A stretch of 6,717 nt of DNA. Source: Eubacteriales bacterium (GTDB lineage Bacteria > Bacillota_A > Clostridia > Lachnospirales > Lachnospiraceae). The stretch spans positions 1 through 6,717 of the forward strand of contig JAUNAE010000209.1 in assembly GCA_030527765.1 (NCBI GenBank), given 5' to 3'. The notes beneath the pieces are model-generated. The model was not told where the DNA came from. It searched no databases and saw only the letters and a list, made by a program, of their open reading frames with translations. Each line of letters opens with the position of its first letter. The first letter of the stretch is position 1. Below are positions 6,003 through 6,717 of the stretch, one piece after another. Both the position numbers and the translations under genes were made by a program.

Positions 6003-6717
6003 ATGAAACTGGAATTTAATGAAGATCAGCTTCTTCAGCTGATGAAAGATTTTTATATTCTGACAAACATTCGTATCGTGCTTTTTGATGATGAATATCG
6101 GGAAGTTCTGGCATATCCTCGCACGGAATGCCCTTTTTGTCGTGTTATGAAAGAGAACCCCGAAACCCAGGCGCTCTGCAAAGAAAGCGATGCACACTCT
6201 TTTCAGCAAAGCAAGGCAACCGGCCAGCTTCTTATTTATCATTGTCATGCAGGTCTGATCGAGGCAACCATTCCCCTGATCGACAATCACACCGTCATCG
6301 GTTATCTGATGTTTGGACAGATTTCTGATACCCAGACTCTCCGTGAACTGACGGAAATGCTTTCGGAAACATTGAAGCAGCACCAGCTTCCTGTGGATAC
6401 CTCCTACTGTATGGATATTCCTCTCAAAACAGATCTGGAAATTCAGGCAGCTGCAAAGATTATGGAGGCATGTACGTTCTATGTTTTATACGATGAGGCA
6501 ATTGCTCTTCGAAGACAGAACTTTGTGAACAATCTCAAGAACTATCTCCTTGCCCATCTTCAGGAGAATTTAACTGCTGATGTGATTGCCCGAGAGCTGA
6601 ATATCAGCCGCAGCAAGCTCTATCTCGCCTGCGACAAGAATCTGGGCATGGGAATCGCCGAATATGTGAAGCTGCTCCGCATTGACGAGGCAAAACATCT
6701 GCTGAAGAACACAGACT
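6003..6717 (+). CDS. PocR-domain AraC-family transcriptional regulator, N-terminal 238 aa (runs off the window)
   Basis: This is a DNA-binding regulator, probably the activator of the divergent aldolase operon. The frame stays open from 6003 to the window end. Residues about 8-165 look like a PocR sensor domain: TECPFC (41-46), TQALCKESD (55-63), YHCHAGLIEATIPL (79-92) and IGYLMFGQISD (99-109). These give four cysteines (43, 46, 59, 81) in the spacing typical of that domain. Residues about 170-238 start an AraC-type domain: LTADVIARELNISRSKLY is the first helix-turn-helix, followed by the linker helix and the beginning of the second (EYVKLLRIDEAKHLL). The rest of the second helix-turn-helix lies outside. 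There is no membrane segment, so it is cytoplasmic. PocR domains are thought to bind small organic ligands; the ligand here is unknown. The divergent layout suggests control of the facing promoter and of its own. Confidence 0.88.
   Translation, partial: MKLEFNEDQLLQLMKDFYILTNIRIVLFDDEYREVLAYPRTECPFCRVMKENPETQALCKESDAHSFQQSKATGQLLIYHCHAGLIEATIPLIDNHTVIGYLMFGQISDTQTLRELTEMLSETLKQHQLPVDTSYCMDIPLKTDLEIQAAAKIMEACTFYVLYDEAIALRRQNFVNNLKNYLLAHLQENLTADVIARELNISRSKLYLACDKNLGMGIAEYVKLLRIDEAKHLLKNTD

Noticed and set aside
5955..6383. 142-codon minus-strand open frame at the right end
   Set aside because: It lies opposite the PocR-AraC gene, which has a strong ribosome site and clear domains, and no family is recognisable in it.

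Overview
The window looks like part of a sugar-utilisation locus from a gut Firmicute. Lachnospiraceae (Blautia/Dorea/Ruminococcus-like) is the best guess. This rests on the moderate GC content, the AGGAGG-type ribosome binding sites, the short AT-rich intergenic regions, and the family mix of PocR-AraC regulator, FGGY kinase, FucI-like isomerase and class II aldolase. The assignment is an impression from sequence style, not a database match.

Layout. Almost everything is on the minus strand and is transcribed from right to left. At the right edge an AraC-type regulator with an N-terminal PocR-like sensor domain (6003 to the window end, cut off) is read on the plus strand. A divergent promoter region of about 260 bp separates it from the first minus-strand gene. 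The minus-strand genes in order are: a class II ketose-bisphosphate-type aldolase (5739-4813); a 36-bp gap with a strong ribosome binding site; an L-fucose/L-arabinose isomerase-like protein (4776-3373); an intrinsic terminator (3293-3261) in a roughly 285-bp spacer; an FGGY-family sugar kinase (3087-1603); a broken fragment of a family 2 glycoside hydrolase (1581-1294); an alpha/beta-hydrolase esterase (1272-415); and a perfect 18-bp hairpin terminator (355-316). The left edge (1-312) is a six-unit tandem array of a degenerate 52-53 bp repeat that probably continues out of the window.

How it fits together (inference). Isomerase, kinase and aldolase form a complete aldose-to-triose module: aldose to ketose, ketose to ketose phosphate, then cleavage, presumably to dihydroxyacetone phosphate plus an aldehyde. 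The pairing is unusual. A FucI-type isomerase and an FGGY kinase would normally go with an AraD/FucA-type aldolase, but the aldolase here is of the FbaA/GatY class and its phosphate-site motif is altered. The true sugar cannot be read from sequence. The cytosolic esterase and the glycosidase remnant suggest the sugar arrives as an acylated plant- or host-glycan fragment. The divergent regulator is the natural candidate for the inducer-sensing switch. No transporter lies inside the window.

The non-coding parts are the repeat array, a possible lone copy of the same repeat upstream of the kinase, two palindromes in the kinase leader, a 25-bp interrupted palindrome in the aldolase leader, and back-to-back direct repeats in the regulator promoter.
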